Of a stretch of DNA of 35,159 nucleotides, positions 32,885 to 35,159 are shown piece after piece (positions within the stretch are counted from its first letter, which is position 1; each line of letters opens with the position of its first letter). The DNA lies in the NCBI GenBank assembly GCA_028688955.1, contig JAQTXD010000033.1:1-35159 (forward strand). The letters run 5' to 3'. The position numbers and the translations under genes were made by a program. A model generated the notes under the pieces. It had not been told where the DNA came from. It saw only the letters and a program-made list of their open reading frames with translations, and made no database searches. Source of the DNA: Desulfuromonadaceae bacterium. Its GTDB lineage: Bacteria; Desulfobacterota; Desulfuromonadia; Geobacterales; Pseudopelobacteraceae.

Positions 32885-33784
32885 ATGGCATCATCACTTG
32901 ACGAAGCGCTGCAACGTTCAAACCTTTCTCAGACAAATCAGATGGAGATGCTGACATTTCGTCTGACGGATAATCAGCTGTATGGTATCAATGTTTTTAA
33001 AATTATTGAAATTCTGGAGTGCCCCCGCAGGATTGACCGAATTCCGAATTCACATCCGGCCGTCAAGGGTGCCCTCGATTTTCGTGGCAATGCTCTGGCC
33101 GTTATCGACCTGTCCGAGGCAGTTGGACTTCCACCTAAAGACTTCCACGCAGAACTTGCATACATAATTATCTGTGAATATAACCGGAGCCTGACCGCAT
33201 TTGTGGTTCATGCTCCAGATACGCTTCTGACCCGCAGCTGGGCTGATATTCACAAGCCGGAAGGTGTCAATGCCCTGTCGCTTGTTGCAATTGCCTATGC
33301 AGACAGCGGTGAGGCAATCATGCTGCTGGATATCGAATCAATACTCGTCACTATTGTGGGTATAGACCGGGATCTTTCAAGCGTTACCATTGGCGATGTT
33401 GAGGGAAAAGGGTGTGGGCGGCACGTGTTGGTTGTTGATGATTCGCGCACAGCAATCCTTCTGCTGCAGTCGGTACTGGATAAAATGGGATTTACCAACA
33501 CAGCGTTGATGTCGGCCGACAAAGCGCTTGAATATTTGGAAAAGGAGCATACTGCGGTCGATCTGGTCATATCTGATATTGAAATGCCCGGCATGGATGG
33601 TTTCACCTTCACCCGCACATTGCGAGAGCAGAGCGACTATAAGCATCTTAAGGTCATTCTGCACAGTTCAATGAGCAATCCGTCCAATCAACTTAAAGCC
33701 GAACAGGCCGGGGCTAATAAATTTGTGGCCAAATTTGATCCCGATTCTCTCTCGAAGGAAATTTTTAATCTTATTGATGAGTGA
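32885..33784 (+). CDS. cheV: CheV-like coupling protein (CheW-REC)
   Basis: This 299-residue fusion has an N-terminal CheW-like adaptor (about 20-160; MLTFRLTDNQLYGINVFKIIEIL, VKGALDFRGNALAVIDL) and a C-terminal receiver (about 170-299; VVDDSRTA, Asp in VISDIEMPGMDG, and FVAKFDPD in the place of the usual KP motif). CheV proteins link receptors to CheA and tune the array through phosphorylation. A GGAGG site lies six bases before the ATG. It sits between cheB and a kinase-like gene that lacks its phospho-histidine. Confidence 0.93.
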   Translation: MASSLDEALQRSNLSQTNQMEMLTFRLTDNQLYGINVFKIIEILECPRRIDRIPNSHPAVKGALDFRGNALAVIDLSEAVGLPPKDFHAELAYIIICEYNRSLTAFVVHAPDTLLTRSWADIHKPEGVNALSLVAIAYADSGEAIMLLDIESILVTIVGIDRDLSSVTIGDVEGKGCGRHVLVVDDSRTAILLLQSVLDKMGFTNTALMSADKALEYLEKEHTAVDLVISDIEMPGMDGFTFTRTLREQSDYKHLKVILHSSMSNPSNQLKAEQAGANKFVAKFDPDSLSKEIFNLIDE

Positions 33785-33832
33785 CGCAGCAGACCAGTAA
33801 CACGCGATAGAATAGATCTGAGGGAGTCGTGC

Positions 33833-34723
33833 ATGAATGTCACGGATGATGCATTGATCAGGGAATTATCAAAACGCTTCGAAAAAAGCCGCAAAGCTTT
33901 TTCTGATTTAAGTGTAGTCAATCGTAAACTGCTGGAAATGAACGAACGACTGGAACGTTCAGAATCCCTCAAAAGTAATTTTCTCTCAAATATCCGTAAC
34001 GAAATAAACAACCCCCTTAATGCGATCATGGGGCTTGCCGGCCAACTTGCCATAATTGGTGCTGGCAATGAAGACATTGCAACGCTTTCGTCAATGATCG
34101 GGGCGGAGGCCAATCAACTTGATTTTCAGCTGCGCAATATTTTCATGGCCGCTGAATTGGAGGCGGGAGAACTCAACCCCCACTGTGCCAAGGTTCATGT
34201 CGCCACTGTATTGCGTGATCTTGTCGATTCCTTTCAGCACAGTGCATCAAAAAAGAACCTGCGGCTTAATCTTGCCCTGGAAAAAAACGAGACTGATCAC
34301 ATTGCAGTTATTGATGTTGAGAAATGTCAGGTAGTTGTTTCTAATCTATTGGCAAATGCAATCGAATTCAGTAATGAAGGGGGTTCTATTCAGGTTTCTT
34401 TCTCCAGCCTGGGTGATGGTTGCCTGGAACTTTCCGTGGAGGATCACGGTGTTGGGATCGCACTGAAAGACCAGCAGCGCATATTCGACCGCTTTGTCCA
34501 ATTAGATACCGGAACCACACGTGTACATCCGGGCCATGGTCTTGGGCTCAGCATTACCAAAGCACTGGTAGATCTTATGCGAGGAAGGATAAGTCTGATT
34601 AGTAATCCCGGTGAAGGTACGCTGATTACCGTAACAATCCCTCCGTGTTCAATTCTGGACGATAAAGATTCCTTTGAAGAAGCCGGCAATCTGTTTATCT
34701 TTGATGACATGAGCGAGGCGTAA
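33833..34723 (+). CDS. Histidine kinase-like protein without phosphoacceptor histidine
   Basis: This 296-residue cytosolic protein has an N-terminal coiled coil (about 10-48), a HisKA-like dimerisation helix, and a complete HATPase domain (NLLANAIEFSNEGG, VEDHGVGIA, GHGLGLSI). In the H-box, FLSNIRNEINNPLNAI replaces the usual FLxNxSHEIRTPLNAI, so the phospho-His is Asn56. It should still bind ATP but cannot autophosphorylate at the standard site. It may be an allosteric partner or phosphatase for the upstream kinase. The ATG has AGGGAGT nearby. It lies 48 bases after cheV and just before a second cheD. Confidence 0.85.
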   Translation: MNVTDDALIRELSKRFEKSRKAFSDLSVVNRKLLEMNERLERSESLKSNFLSNIRNEINNPLNAIMGLAGQLAIIGAGNEDIATLSSMIGAEANQLDFQLRNIFMAAELEAGELNPHCAKVHVATVLRDLVDSFQHSASKKNLRLNLALEKNETDHIAVIDVEKCQVVVSNLLANAIEFSNEGGSIQVSFSSLGDGCLELSVEDHGVGIALKDQQRIFDRFVQLDTGTTRVHPGHGLGLSITKALVDLMRGRISLISNPGEGTLITVTIPPCSILDDKDSFEEAGNLFIFDDMSEA

Positions 34724-34728
34724 CCTGC

Positions 34729-35159
34729 GTGGGCAGTGAAGAAACGCTCGAAAAGCATTTTTTATACCCCGGTACTATTTACGCAGTACCTTTTGAGTGT
34801 CTTATCAGTACGGTTCTTGGTTCGTGTGTGGCTGTCTGCTTGTGGGATAAGGTCGTCCGTAGAGGAGGCATGAACCACATGATGCTGCCGTACTGGAATG
34901 GTGAGGGGTTGGCAACTCCCAAATACGGCAATATCGCCATGGATAAGTTGTTGGGTAAGATGCTTTCTATTGGCTGTCGCCGTGAAAATCTGGTCGCTAA
35001 GGTTTTTGGCGGGGCGAATGTAACGGGAACTGGAATGGAAATGTTCATGATCGGTGACCGGAATATTACTCTGGCACTACAAATGCTGGAGGAATACAGA
35101 ATTCCGGTTGTCGCCAAAGACATTGGTGGGCGAGTAGGCAGAAAGATCATCATGAACAC
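34729..35159 (+). CDS. cheD: Second CheD, cut by the window end
   Basis: The frame runs from GTG 34729 (five bases after the preceding stop) to the end of the window with no stop, giving 143 residues. It matches CheD along its length: [18 protein letters not shown] with Cys33, NHMMLPYW with His50 (17 residues apart, as in CheD), VFGGANV and VAKDIGGRVGRK. It differs considerably from the CheD at 31284, so it is a paralogue rather than a recent copy. The start has no good ribosome site, and translation is probably coupled to the upstream kinase-like gene. Confidence 0.9.
   Translation, partial: MGSEETLEKHFLYPGTIYAVPFECLISTVLGSCVAVCLWDKVVRRGGMNHMMLPYWNGEGLATPKYGNIAMDKLLGKMLSIGCRRENLVAKVFGGANVTGTGMEMFMIGDRNITLALQMLEEYRIPVVAKDIGGRVGRKIIMN

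Overview
The window looks like a chromosomal segment of a delta-type, anaerobic, Geobacter-like bacterium (Desulfuromonadales/Geobacterales). The pointers are a HybB/HybL/maturation-protease hydrogenase run, two receptors with the signalling-domain style common in Geobacter (about 44 heptads, ending in a pentapeptide), a c-type cytochrome inside a signalling operon, sigma-54 regulation, and moderate GC content. The species cannot be named from sequence alone. No tRNA, rRNA, CRISPR array, insertion sequence or integrase was seen.

Left part, 1-10.5 kb (metabolism). The + strand carries the distal end of a membrane-bound uptake [NiFe]-hydrogenase operon (hybB, hybL, hybP/hybD), closed by a strong hairpin. 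Facing it on the - strand are serA-lgt, and then a ferritin with a small DUF1450 thioredoxin-fold protein. The ferritin has its own promoter, overlapped by a perfect 10-bp dyad. Diverging from serA is trmL-truD (tRNA modification), which converges on ackA (acetate kinase) across a symmetric terminator. A 55-residue 2[4Fe-4S] ferredoxin gene with a GTG start follows.

Middle, 10.5-15.3 kb. One tightly packed - strand operon runs comEB-nrdR-ribD-ribE-ribBA-queH-DUF2905: dCMP deamination, ribonucleotide reductase control, riboflavin synthesis and queuosine synthesis. ribH is not in it.

Right part, 15.3 kb to the end (signalling, all + strand). First comes a sigma-54 response regulator (REC-PAS-AAA+-HTH) broken by an in-frame TAG at codon 378, then a FapA/DUF342 protein. 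After a 305-bp intergenic region comes a long chemosensory cluster in the order cheW, mcp, DHp-like stub, cytochrome P460-like protein, REC-histidine kinase, REC, soluble MCP-like protein, STAS, cheY, cheA, mcp, cheR, cheD, cheB, cheV-like, histidine kinase-like, second cheD (cut by the window end).

The chemosensory cluster is the most unusual part. Beside a complete core (CheA, CheW, CheY, two receptors, CheR, CheB, CheD) it encodes a periplasmic haem protein of the P460 family and two kinase-like proteins lacking the phosphoacceptor histidine (His to Asp and His to Asn). It also encodes a soluble protein with two degenerate receptor hairpin tips and a CheZ-like DxxxQ motif between them, and a CheA with a tandem GspE-N/MshEN-like insertion. 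Three of its proteins end in CheR-docking-type pentapeptides. My inference is that this is an alternative (non-flagellar or redox-linked) chemosensory pathway with multi-step phosphate handling; the sequence does not show its input or output.
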